From UBA1672 sp051967755 (GTDB lineage: Bacteria > Pseudomonadota > Alphaproteobacteria > Micavibrionales > Micavibrionaceae), in NCBI GenBank assembly GCA_051967755.1, contig JBQDYD010000005.1, forward strand, positions 145,780 through 209,779: 64,000 nucleotides of DNA, read 5' to 3'. Positions within the stretch are counted from its first letter, which is position 1. The number at the start of each line of letters is the position of its first letter. Below are positions 1 through 7,230 of the stretch, piece by piece. A program made the translations under genes and the position numbers. Under the pieces are notes generated by a model. It ran no database searches and had not been told where the DNA came from. It saw nothing but the letters and a program-made list of their open reading frames with translations.

Positions 1-1
1 G

Positions 2-499
2 GTGATTTTCGCATGCCATAGCGATCAGGTAATAGAGATGCTCAGTGATGCTTCGTCGCAAGAACAAGACATAATAGGAGCAATCAAATACCAACCAAAT
101 GACATGGTATTACACAGTGATTTAAGCTTTATGCCGAAAGCAAAAAAAGCTTGGTCAAGTTGGGTTTACCAATCAGAAGGCAAAACAGATAATAGCGGCA
201 ATGTATCATTAAGCTATTGGATGAATAACCTACAGCCCCTGAACACGACAACACCCGTCATTGTCACATTAAACCCCGCGCGGGAGCCCAATCCCGCATT
301 AGTGTATGATCGATATAGTTTTGATCACCCTGTCTTTGATCAAGGGGCAATAGATGCGCAGTCTAAAATTGATGATGTGCAGGGGCAAAATAATACATGG
401 TATTGCGGCGCATGGCAGCGATATGGATTTCATGAAGATGGATTATTAAGTGCGGTTAATGTTGTCCGTAAAATGGGGATTGAGCCTGAATGGATATAG
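2..499 (+). CDS. FAD-dependent amine-oxidase-like oxidoreductase, C-terminal part (5' end outside window)
   Basis: The open frame enters from the left edge, so only the last ~165 residues are visible. The segment starting VIFACHSDQ matches the FAD-binding C-terminal half of the COG2907 predicted NAD/FAD-binding proteins, where a similar V-x-A-T/C-H-S-D stretch lies near the flavin. The end (a Gly-rich, Trp-containing segment WYCGAWQRYGFHEDGLLSA) is the classic amine-oxidase family ending that places FAD. The next gene starts 10 nt before this stop, so the two are translationally coupled. Proteins of this group almost always sit beside DUF1365 and a CFA-synthase-like methyltransferase and are presumed to oxidise or desaturate a lipid acyl chain. 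The exact substrate is not known from sequence. Confidence 0.85.
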   Translation: MIFACHSDQVIEMLSDASSQEQDIIGAIKYQPNDMVLHSDLSFMPKAKKAWSSWVYQSEGKTDNSGNVSLSYWMNNLQPLNTTTPVIVTLNPAREPNPALVYDRYSFDHPVFDQGAIDAQSKIDDVQGQNNTWYCGAWQRYGFHEDGLLSAVNVVRKMGIEPEWI

Positions 500-1281
500 T
501 CCCGCAAATATTCACCGCCAAGGTCATGCATAAACGCCTTTTTCCAAAGGTTAATCAATTTGTTTATGACATTTATTACCTTGCCCTACCCCTTTCAAAA
601 ATGGACGAAGCGGCAAAGCGCGGGTTAAGCATAAACCGCCCTGCAGCACTGAGCTTTTATAATCGTGATCATGCCAACCGCAACGATCAAGAAGACCTGC
701 AACAATGGATAAACGATATCCTTAAGGAGCATGACTTAAACGGCCACGTATCCTCTGTCATTCTTGTATCCATGCCGCGTGTCTTGGGCTATGTTTTTAA
801 CCCCGTCAGTTTCTGGCTTTGCCTTGATGCTGATAACAATATTCGCGCCGTACTCAACGAAGTAAATAATACTTTCGGTGAAACACATTCATATCTGTGC
901 GCGCATAAAAATGGTGTCCCGATCGATAAAAAGGAATGGTTAGAGGCACAAAAACTGTTCCATGTTTCCCCATTTCTAGAACGCGAGGGGCACTACAAAT
1001 TTCGATATGAACTTGATGGTGAACGCCTTGGCATATGGATTGATTTTTATAATGAAGAAAGCAATAAAAAGCTCATAACCTCTTTGACAGGCACATTGAT
1101 GCCTTTAACCAAAAGAAACCTCAGATACGTATTTTGGCGTTATCCTCTGGTTACATTGAAATCAATCTACCTCATACATTGGCAGGCATTGAAACTGGTG
1201 CTCAAACGCGCGCGTTACTACCGCAAGCCTGAGCAATTAACACCTAAAATCAGCCAAAATGAAAACCTTACAAAAATGTAA
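490..1281 (+). CDS. DUF1365 family protein
   Basis: This 263-residue protein begins with the family-typical pattern of a short N-terminal strand followed by VMHKRLFPKVNQFVYDIYY, and has the conserved PRVLGYVFNPVSFWLC block (about residues 93-112) and the VNNTFGETHSY block (about 125-135). These are hallmarks of DUF1365 (COG3496). The family has no firmly assigned activity, but it co-occurs with the FAD oxidoreductase upstream and the CFA-type methyltransferase downstream, so a role in modifying membrane fatty acids is the usual inference. The start overlaps the end of the preceding gene by 10 nt. Length is normal for the family. Confidence 0.88.
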   Translation: MDIVPQIFTAKVMHKRLFPKVNQFVYDIYYLALPLSKMDEAAKRGLSINRPAALSFYNRDHANRNDQEDLQQWINDILKEHDLNGHVSSVILVSMPRVLGYVFNPVSFWLCLDADNNIRAVLNEVNNTFGETHSYLCAHKNGVPIDKKEWLEAQKLFHVSPFLEREGHYKFRYELDGERLGIWIDFYNEESNKKLITSLTGTLMPLTKRNLRYVFWRYPLVTLKSIYLIHWQALKLVLKRARYYRKPEQLTPKISQNENLTKM

Positions 1282-1355
1282 TTTTCGGGTAAGGCCCTAT
1301 TTACAGGCTCATATGTAGATTGAATATGTATGAAGCAAAAAATGGAAAGATGTTG

Positions 1356-2522
1356 ATGTTTAACAAAGCATTCGCAGATAAAATTCTTAGAACACTCGAG
1401 AGAGCGCAGAAAGGTGCGTTGCACCTAACCACACCTGATGGAAAAACAAGGTCATTCGGCGGCAATATCCCTGGCGCGTCAGCGCGGATGACTATCAAAG
1501 ACTGGCGCACTTTTACCGCATTTGCGGCAAAGGGTGATACCGGCCTTGCAGAAGCGTACCGCGATGGCTGGTGGGATAGTGACGATATATGCTCTGTCTT
1601 TCTTTTTGGCTTGGAAAATGAAGAATATTTGAAACCTGTATTTCATGGCGGCAGTTTTGCCAATTTAACGATGAGTGTTTTTAATGCCCTCAGACAAAAC
1701 ACACTGCGCGGCAGCCGTAAAAATATTCAGGCACATTATGATTTAGGCAATGACTTCTACAGCCTGTGGCTAGACCCAAGCATGACATATTCTTCGGCTC
1801 TTTATCTCAACGATAACGAAGACTTGAAAACCGCACAAAATAACAAATATGACAGAATGATTGATCGTTTCGATCGTTTTGACGGTGATATGTTGGAGGT
1901 CGGATGCGGCTGGGGTGGTTTCGCGCAGCGCGTTGCGGATCGCAGGGATTGTGATTACCGCCTGAAAGGCATCACATTATCAAATGAACAGCATGACTAT
2001 GCAAAAGTTCGCCTGGGCGAACGGGCAAATATCGTTCTTGAAGATTACCGTCATCAAACAGGCCAATATGACAACATTGTATCAATTGAGATGTTCGAAG
2101 CCGTTGGAGAAAAATTCTGGCCGACTTATTTCGAAAAACTTCAAAGCCTGCTTAGTCAAAATGGCCAAGCCATGATCCAAACCATCACCATCAATGATGA
2201 GCATTTTGAAAGATATAAAAAAGGCGGTGATATGATCCGTAATTATATCTTTCCGGGTGGTATGCTGCCCAGCCCTGAGAAATTCAAACATAACGCAGAA
2301 CAATCAAACCTGCGTGTTGTTGATGAATTTGCATTCGGGCAAGATTACGCAACCACGATGTTAGAATGGCTCAATCGTTTTGATGAGAATAAGCAAGCCA
2401 TCCTAACCCTTGGCTATGATGAAAAGTTCATCCGCATGTGGCGCTTTTACCTTGCTGTTTGTTATGCCGCCTTTAAGGTTGAGCGCATAAATGTGATGCA
2501 TATGGAGCTTCGCCATGCGTAG
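1356..2522 (+). CDS. cyclopropane-fatty-acid synthase family SAM-dependent methyltransferase
   Basis: SAM-dependent methyltransferase of the CFA synthase family, which transfers a methylene or methyl group to unsaturated phospholipid acyl chains. The SAM-binding motif LEVGCGWGGFAQR and the preceding AHYDLGNDFYSLWLDPSMTY block are diagnostic; downstream there is SIEMFEAVGEKFWP, also conserved. The frame is open from 1320 (TTG), but a GGAAAG ribosome-binding site at 1344-1349 lies 6 nt before ATG 1356, which I prefer (388 residues). The last codons overlap the next gene by 8 nt. In Rhodobacter, a related methyltransferase in a similar cluster has been tied to furan fatty acid formation. Whether this enzyme makes cyclopropane or methylated precursors cannot be told from sequence. 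Confidence 0.9.
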   Translation: MFNKAFADKILRTLERAQKGALHLTTPDGKTRSFGGNIPGASARMTIKDWRTFTAFAAKGDTGLAEAYRDGWWDSDDICSVFLFGLENEEYLKPVFHGGSFANLTMSVFNALRQNTLRGSRKNIQAHYDLGNDFYSLWLDPSMTYSSALYLNDNEDLKTAQNNKYDRMIDRFDRFDGDMLEVGCGWGGFAQRVADRRDCDYRLKGITLSNEQHDYAKVRLGERANIVLEDYRHQTGQYDNIVSIEMFEAVGEKFWPTYFEKLQSLLSQNGQAMIQTITINDEHFERYKKGGDMIRNYIFPGGMLPSPEKFKHNAEQSNLRVVDEFAFGQDYATTMLEWLNRFDENKQAILTLGYDEKFIRMWRFYLAVCYAAFKVERINVMHMELRHA

Positions 2523-3024
2523 CTTTTTACTAGCCCTCATCCTAATACTCACCGCCCCTGCCTATGCATCTGATGCATTGATTGATGCGAACCTGAAACA
2601 AGCAGAGCCGATTGGCTCAGCTCATTACAAATACTTATTTTTAGATATTTATGATGCGACATTATATGCCCCAAATAGTGAATGGAGCTTTTCCGCCCCC
2701 TTTGCCTTAGAGCTGAAATACCTTCGTAGTTTATCAGGCAAAAAAATTGCTGACAGGTCGGCAAAAGAAATCAGGCAGCAGGGTTTTAACAACGAGGTTA
2801 GGCTAGCAGATTGGCATACTCAGATGACAAGCATCTTCCCCGACGTAAGACAAGGAACCACACTGACAGGTATATACAAACCAAATTCTGAAACTGTCTT
2901 TTATAAAGGCCAAGACGTTATCGGACGCATTCAAGACCCCGATTTTGGAAAATGGTTTTTTGGCATATGGCTTTCTGAAAACACATCTGATCCGGAATTT
3001 AGAAAAGCCTTACTTGGAGAGTAA
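2515..3024 (+). CDS. chalcone isomerase-like periplasmic protein
   Basis: This 169-residue protein has a signal peptide (MRSFLLALILILTAPAYAS, cleavage after about residue 19) followed by a chalcone-isomerase-like fold signature: FLDIYDATLYAP, LELKYLRSLSGKKIADRSAKEI, and a C-terminal GKWFFGIWLSENTSDPEFRKALLG. Bacterial members of this family are not plant-type flavonoid enzymes. They are thought to bind fatty acids or act in lipid metabolism, which fits this operon. It overlaps the methyltransferase gene by 8 nt and is 6 nt upstream of the next gene. Function beyond the fold is inference. Confidence 0.82.
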   Translation: MRSFLLALILILTAPAYASDALIDANLKQAEPIGSAHYKYLFLDIYDATLYAPNSEWSFSAPFALELKYLRSLSGKKIADRSAKEIRQQGFNNEVRLADWHTQMTSIFPDVRQGTTLTGIYKPNSETVFYKGQDVIGRIQDPDFGKWFFGIWLSENTSDPEFRKALLGE

Positions 3025-3030
3025 TTAGTC

Positions 3031-3561
3031 ATGAAAAAATTAATCACACTAGCAGGAGTAATTATAATGTTATGTGGATGCACAAATAACAAAGTTGAGT
3101 ATTACAAAGACACAAAACCCGAAATCAAATTCGAAGAATTTTTTAGTGGTGATCTTGTCGGTTGGGGCATTGTCCAAAACTGGAAGGGCCAAGTTGTGCG
3201 CCGTTTTGATATCAAGATGAAAGGTTCGTGGAACGGCCAAAACGGAACATTAAATGAAGACTTCATATATTACGATGGAGAAGAGCAAAAACGCGTTTGG
3301 AAGGTCGTCAAAAAAGATGACGGAACATTCACCGGTCAGGCTGATGATATACTTGGAACAGCACAGGGCACCACATCAGGAAACGCAATTAACTGGCACT
3401 ACAGCATGGATTTACCGGTAAAAGGAAAAGTTTATCGCGTGAAGTTTGATGATTGGATGTGGCAAATGAATGGCGGCGTATTGATAAATCGATCATATAT
3501 CAAAAAATTCGGTATTACGGTTGCCGAACTCACGCTTATTTTACAAAAGGTTGAAAAATAA
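3031..3561 (+). CDS. DUF3833 family lipoprotein
   Basis: A 176-residue protein with a lipoprotein signal: hydrophobic stretch then MLCGC, with the lipobox cysteine at about residue 17. The body (EEFFSGDLVGWGIVQNWKG, then a beta-rich region ending DDWMWQMNGGVLINRSYIKKFG) matches DUF3833, a family found next to DUF1365 and CFA-type genes. It is probably anchored in a membrane facing the periplasm. No catalytic residues are recognisable. It is closely spaced with both neighbours (6 and 2 nt), so it belongs to the same operon. Confidence 0.85.
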   Translation: MKKLITLAGVIIMLCGCTNNKVEYYKDTKPEIKFEEFFSGDLVGWGIVQNWKGQVVRRFDIKMKGSWNGQNGTLNEDFIYYDGEEQKRVWKVVKKDDGTFTGQADDILGTAQGTTSGNAINWHYSMDLPVKGKVYRVKFDDWMWQMNGGVLINRSYIKKFGITVAELTLILQKVEK

Positions 3562-3563
3562 CC

Positions 3564-4310
3564 ATGGCATTTAAAGACCAAACCATCTGGATTGTCGGCG
3601 CCAGCAGCGGTATCGGCGCATGCCTTGCCAAAATTCTGCATAAAAATGGCGCATCCTTAATTTTATCGGCGCGCAGTACGGATAAACTGAATAGGTTAAA
3701 TGCCGAATTAGATGGTCGGCATAATGTCCTTCCCTTTGATATATCGGATTTTGATGAAACACATACGGCTATCAAAAACATTAAAGATCAGAATAAAACC
3801 GTTGATCGCATCATCTGTTTGGCAGGTATCTATGAACCCTCTGCCATAAAGGATATAAGCGATGAAAACCTTACGAAAATTATTGCCGTTAATTTAACAG
3901 GCATCATGCATTTTTCAAAATGTGCCTATAATCTTGTATCAAATCAAAAACAGGCACAAATAGCATTATGTGCAAGTGTCGCAGGATATGTAGGCCTGCC
4001 GAACGCGCAACCCTACGCAGCAAGCAAAGCAGGCCTTATTAGCTTCATCCAAAGCCTGAGAATGGAAGCGGATAAACATATAGACATCAAAATGATCAAC
4101 CCGGGCTTTGTACGTACGCCTTTGACAAACAAAAACGAATTCGACATGCCATTTATTATAGAACCCGAAGACGCGGTGCAGCGTATATTAAAGGGCCTGC
4201 AATCCGGTGCGTTTGATATTAACTTTCCTAAAAGACTAACGCTTACCCTGAAATTTATATCGATCTTACCTGATTTTTTAAAAATACCGATCTGCTCAAG
4301 ATTCAAATAA
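3564..4310 (+). CDS. SDR family NAD(P)-dependent oxidoreductase
   Basis: A 248-residue short-chain dehydrogenase. The nucleotide-binding motif GASSGIGACLAK is near the N terminus. A NNAG-equivalent CLAG follows ICLAGIYEPS, and the catalytic triad appears as the serine in CASVAGYVG and the YxxxK in PYAASKAG. The C-terminal PGFVRTPLT loop is also typical. It is the last intact gene of the lipid operon, two nt after the DUF3833 gene, and probably reduces or oxidises a lipid-derived substrate. Its end at 4310 abuts the stop of a truncated, oppositely oriented SDR, so the island boundary is very close. Confidence 0.88.
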   Translation: MAFKDQTIWIVGASSGIGACLAKILHKNGASLILSARSTDKLNRLNAELDGRHNVLPFDISDFDETHTAIKNIKDQNKTVDRIICLAGIYEPSAIKDISDENLTKIIAVNLTGIMHFSKCAYNLVSNQKQAQIALCASVAGYVGLPNAQPYAASKAGLISFIQSLRMEADKHIDIKMINPGFVRTPLTNKNEFDMPFIIEPEDAVQRILKGLQSGAFDINFPKRLTLTLKFISILPDFLKIPICSRFK

Positions 4311-4556
4311 TTACGGCTCGATACACTCCCCCTTCCAATCCAAGACTTTGCCGCTATGTTCAGTGGTTAAACCAGCTATAACATTTGCTAAATACTGCGC
4401 AGATTGTTCTGGTGTAAACAACTTCTCGTTCGGCACATTATTCCGAAACGGTTTCGACAAATTACTATCAACAGTACCGGGATGAAGCCCGACCATGACT
4501 GCGTGTTTATTCTTCCTTCCAACCTCAATTGCGGCGGTTTTAATAACCATATTGAG
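4311..4556 (-). pseudogene. C-terminal fragment of a second SDR gene, cut by island insertion
   Basis: Reading leftward from the island junction, the frame gives ALNMVIKTAAIEVGRKN, then LHPGTVDSNLSKPF and a C-terminal VLDWKGECIEP. This is the second half of a short-chain dehydrogenase of the CsgA-like type: the residues just before the junction correspond to the stretch after the YxxxK active site. The N-terminal half, with the nucleotide-binding motif, is absent, and nothing in the rest of the window supplies it. The gene was therefore interrupted by the island at about 4556-4564, and the missing half is either lost or elsewhere in the genome. Confidence 0.85.
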
Positions 4557-6085
4557 CGCGCCATTTCATACTCACCACCCTTAAGCTGCTGTAAAACCGT
4601 TACTGGAGGCGCTGTTCGGGCGGTTCGAAAACCCTCATTTCTCTGGTAGGGTAATTTCTCCGAAAACACCAATCTGCACACTAATCTCTTATCTTCCAAG
4701 TTGTCGGAAGTCCACAGCCTGTGCGGGTTTGAAAGAAACTCCATAGCGGTTCGAAAGGTTTCGTCAAAATCTGCCAAAGGACGCCCGCAATTTTGGATTT
4801 TTTCCTGTAAAATGATCTTTTGCCCTTCGAGTTTTTCTATTCTTTCTTCATAGGCAGAAATCACACTCAGGTTTTCCGTTTCGACAATCCTGTCTAGGAA
4901 TTGCTCTACGCGCACATCAATCTTGGAAAGCTCATTTTTCAAGAGTAGCGCATCATCTTTATTCTGGTTCTGGCGATCATTCCAAAGATCACGGAACATA
5001 TCCATTGCCGTGAAGAATAGCTCTTGTGAGGGTTTAAGCTCCAAGAGCAATTCTTCAAACTCGGCTTCAACCTGTTCTTTGCGGATAGACTTGCGAAACT
5101 CATCACAGCCCTTGGTAAAGCAATAGTAATACGGATATCGCGTTGTGCGGCCCTTTGACCAACACGCGGTCATAGGCTCGCCGCAACAGTGACAGGTGAT
5201 AAAACCCCGCAGCGGAAAATCATCGCTTATATCTGCGCGTGCTGGCGCTTTGGCTTGTCCGCTCATGCGTTCCTGAATGGCTTGATAAGTGGCAAAGCTA
5301 ATCAATGGCTCGTGCTTTGCGGGATGCATGGAGATATTCCATTTCTTCACGTTGATATATCCCGCGTATAAAACTTGGGTCAGCATGTTTTGAATGCGTT
5401 GATAATGGACTTCACCGCTTTTATCTCTTGGGAAGTGGTGGTGAGATTCTAAAAAGCGTTTTACTTCGCCTTGTGACTCAAATCTGCCTGAGGCGTATCC
5501 CTCAAGTGCTTCGGTGACGATAGAGGCGGTTGTTTTATCTTTTACAAGTACGCGCCCTGTATGGCCTTTAACGCTCGCGAATTTATAACCGACTGGCGGG
5601 TTAAATGCCCAATAACCATTCATGACGCGGGCATGCATTCGGTTCTTTGTTTGCTCGGCGTTCTTTTGGCGCTGGTGCTGCGATACGCTGGCTAAAAGGT
5701 TTTCTACGAGGACAGAGTCGGAATCCTCTCCAAACTCAATGGACGGGCTTTCCAGCTTGCCGCCTGCATCGCTTATGGCTGTGCGCAGGTGAATATGTGC
5801 ATCAAGGCCACGGGCAAGGCGGCTGATATCGTCAATGATGACAATGTGTGTTTGTTTCTTTTTGTGGGATTTTAAAAACTTGAGCATATCTTGCATGGCG
5901 GGGCGGTTAATCATGCTCCCGTATATGCCTTCGTCTTTAAACACTTCCGCGACTTCATAGCCCTTTAGTTTGGCGAAGTCGCGGCAACGTGTTTCTTGGG
6001 AGCCGAGGCCATCGCCTTTTTGCACCTGTTTCTGTGATGATACGCGGCAATAGATTACGGCTTTCATGGCTCGGCTCTTTGTCAT
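4388..6085 (-). CDS. large serine recombinase, left copy, with host-derived C-terminal tail
   Basis: Large serine recombinase that would catalyse integration and excision of the island. The N-terminal resolvase domain carries the catalytic serine in YCRVSSQKQ and the DDISRLARG motif. A recombinase domain follows (GYKFASVKG region), then a zinc-ribbon CHCCGEPM with a second cysteine pair, and a C-terminal coiled coil. I start at ATG 6085, which overlaps the upstream small ORF as ATGA; the frame stays open further upstream. After the attachment core (4556-4564) the frame runs on for about 54 residues through the SDR remnant in the wrong frame, so those residues are host sequence and not part of the original protein. 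The protein is about 85% like the right-hand copy by eye. Confidence 0.9.
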   Translation of the reverse strand: MTKSRAMKAVIYCRVSSQKQVQKGDGLGSQETRCRDFAKLKGYEVAEVFKDEGIYGSMINRPAMQDMLKFLKSHKKKQTHIVIIDDISRLARGLDAHIHLRTAISDAGGKLESPSIEFGEDSDSVLVENLLASVSQHQRQKNAEQTKNRMHARVMNGYWAFNPPVGYKFASVKGHTGRVLVKDKTTASIVTEALEGYASGRFESQGEVKRFLESHHHFPRDKSGEVHYQRIQNMLTQVLYAGYINVKKWNISMHPAKHEPLISFATYQAIQERMSGQAKAPARADISDDFPLRGFITCHCCGEPMTACWSKGRTTRYPYYYCFTKGCDEFRKSIRKEQVEAEFEELLLELKPSQELFFTAMDMFRDLWNDRQNQNKDDALLLKNELSKIDVRVEQFLDRIVETENLSVISAYEERIEKLEGQKIILQEKIQNCGRPLADFDETFRTAMEFLSNPHRLWTSDNLEDKRLVCRLVFSEKLPYQRNEGFRTARTAPPVTVLQQLKGGEYEMARSIWLLKPPQLRLEGRINTQSWSGFIPVLLIVICRNRFGIMCRTRSCLHQNNLRSI

Positions 6086-6367
6086 GGGCGAATATCTCCA
6101 TCGGATGGTTGAGGGCTTGGGATTGATTCTATGCATTTGGTGGAATCGTGTAAATCGCTAATTTTGTTTTTATCGCGACATTGTTGCAATGGATGAACAC
6201 CAAAAGCACGATCTACGAAATTTTGCATGATGTGCCACAGATCGTGGATAAGCTCGATCTTTTGTTCACGGGTTAAATCCATGTCGTTTAACATGGGCAG
6301 ATATTTGTTGATGTCTGGTTGCATGGTGGATTCTCCTTGTCGTTGCGGTGACAAGTTAAATTTACCA
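4556..6367 (-). repeat. left arm of a 1.8-kb inverted repeat (recombinase module)
   Basis: The segment from the attachment core at 4556 to about 6367 corresponds in inverted orientation to 15581-17393. Similarity starts upstream of the small ORF (TGGTAAATTTAACTTGTCACC in both) and runs through the recombinase to the shared TATGAAATGGCGCGC, after which the flanks differ completely. The copies have many substitutions, so they are old or were acquired separately. Homologous recombination between them would invert the 9-kb cargo. Confidence 0.85.
6082..6324 (-). CDS. small 80-aa protein coupled to the recombinase (left copy)
   Basis: An 80-residue protein (start ATG 6324, with AAGGAG just upstream) whose stop overlaps the recombinase start as ATGA, so the two are translationally coupled. 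A near-identical protein precedes the recombinase in the right arm. The first ~45 residues (DINKYLPMLNDMDLTREQK and following) look helical, and the tail is polar with two cysteines. No known domain is recognised. Conservation in both arms and the tight coupling suggest a role in recombinase control or recombination direction, which is inference only. Confidence 0.7.
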   Translation of the reverse strand: MQPDINKYLPMLNDMDLTREQKIELIHDLWHIMQNFVDRAFGVHPLQQCRDKNKISDLHDSTKCIESIPSPQPSDGDIRP

Positions 6368-6399
6368 TCGGGTGTGCGTGTGGATGGGCGAAGCCCCAA

Positions 6400-6469
6400 G
6401 CCAGAGGGATGCAACGGGAGAGCGCAGCGTCTCCCTTGCCAAGCGTATTGTATTACAATACACAGCTTG
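6400..6469 (+). repeat. hairpin repeat, copy 1
   Basis: A 44-nt block (6400-6443) is repeated exactly, but inverted, at 7120-7163, and with a few changes at 15411-15452. Inside it is a short hairpin (GGGAGA with TCTCCC). It is followed directly by a second, longer hairpin at 6440-6469: CAAGC, GTATTGTA, one loop base, TACAATAC, an ACA bulge, GCTTG. The same hairpin in copy 3 has base changes on both strands that keep the pairing. There is no T-run, so it is not a standard terminator. Confidence 0.75.
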
Positions 6470-6519
6470 CGTTTCGTCTTAAGTCTGTTTTTATGATAAA
6501 TTATAGCTACGATTAATGG

Positions 6520-7005
6520 TTATATGATATTTGCAGTGTTGATTTCTTTAATCTCTAATATCGCCGTTGGTGGTATATGAATATCATAACGGTACTCATC
6601 TCCTTCGTCTTGGCCTTCGCTAAAATAACAGTGTTCAGAATCGATAAGGTCTGTATCTACACTAATTTCATAAGCCCTACTTAAATTTCGTAAGGATTGT
6701 AATAACTCTTCTTGCTCAAAAATCATATAATGAATTATTTCACCACCCCAATTTGATAAAAGTCCTTCAATTACGCCTAAATTACTATCTTCCAAGTAAT
6801 CTTGAAAATTTTTATTGAGTAAACAGATTTCCCCTTGTCTTTCATATGGAATTTGTGGCGTAAAATCTATCCTTTGATGTTGCAAAAGAGAGTTCGCAAT
6901 ATTTATTTTCGTTCTCATTATTTCATCATTCGGAATATAAAGACCATTTTCCTCTATATTTATTTTTTCTTCATTCATGAGCCGTGTAAAGTGATAAAGT
7001 ATCAT
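6520..7005 (-). CDS. hypothetical 161-aa protein bracketed by inverted hairpin repeats
   Basis: An acidic 161-residue protein beginning MILYHFTRLMNEEKI. The N-terminal YHFT followed by a strand-helix pattern, and the internal LLSNWGGEII (about residues 83-92), recall small ADP-ribosyltransferase-like domain proteins, but no catalytic set can be assigned with confidence. The coding sequence is visibly AT-rich compared with the chromosome outside the island. It is the only gene between two inverted copies of the hairpin repeat, so it looks like a small cassette. Function unknown. Confidence 0.6.
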   Translation of the reverse strand: MILYHFTRLMNEEKINIEENGLYIPNDEIMRTKINIANSLLQHQRIDFTPQIPYERQGEICLLNKNFQDYLEDSNLGVIEGLLSNWGGEIIHYMIFEQEELLQSLRNLSRAYEISVDTDLIDSEHCYFSEGQDEGDEYRYDIHIPPTAILEIKEINTANII

Positions 7006-7073
7006 TGTCCTTGATCTTCTGCTTTGTAATATTTAAGCGGCATATATTAAATATAACCATTACAGACGTTCCG

Positions 7074-7163
7074 CAAGATGTGTGTCGTACTACAAATCTT
7101 CGATTTTTCGTCAACACATCTTGGCAAGGGAGACGCTGCGCTCTCCCGTTGCATCCCTCTGGC
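7074..7163 (-). repeat. hairpin repeat, copy 2 (inverted)
   Basis: Positions 7120-7163 are the exact reverse complement of 6400-6443. On the minus strand the block is followed by a long imperfect hairpin (7074-7123) whose outer stem CAAGATGTGT pairs perfectly with ACACATCTTG. The arm sequence differs from copy 1 but the plan is the same: conserved block, then a long stem beginning CAAG. With copy 1 it brackets the 161-aa gene. Confidence 0.75.
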
Positions 7164-7230
7164 ACATGGTGTGAAGAGCCATAAAAGGCTCAAAATTTAA
7201 CATGCCTATAATTGAGATATTTTTGGGAAA

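Noticed and set aside
6440..6469. Rho-independent terminator
   Set aside because: The stem is strong but is not followed by a T-run, and the same unit recurs inverted elsewhere, so it is treated as a repeat.
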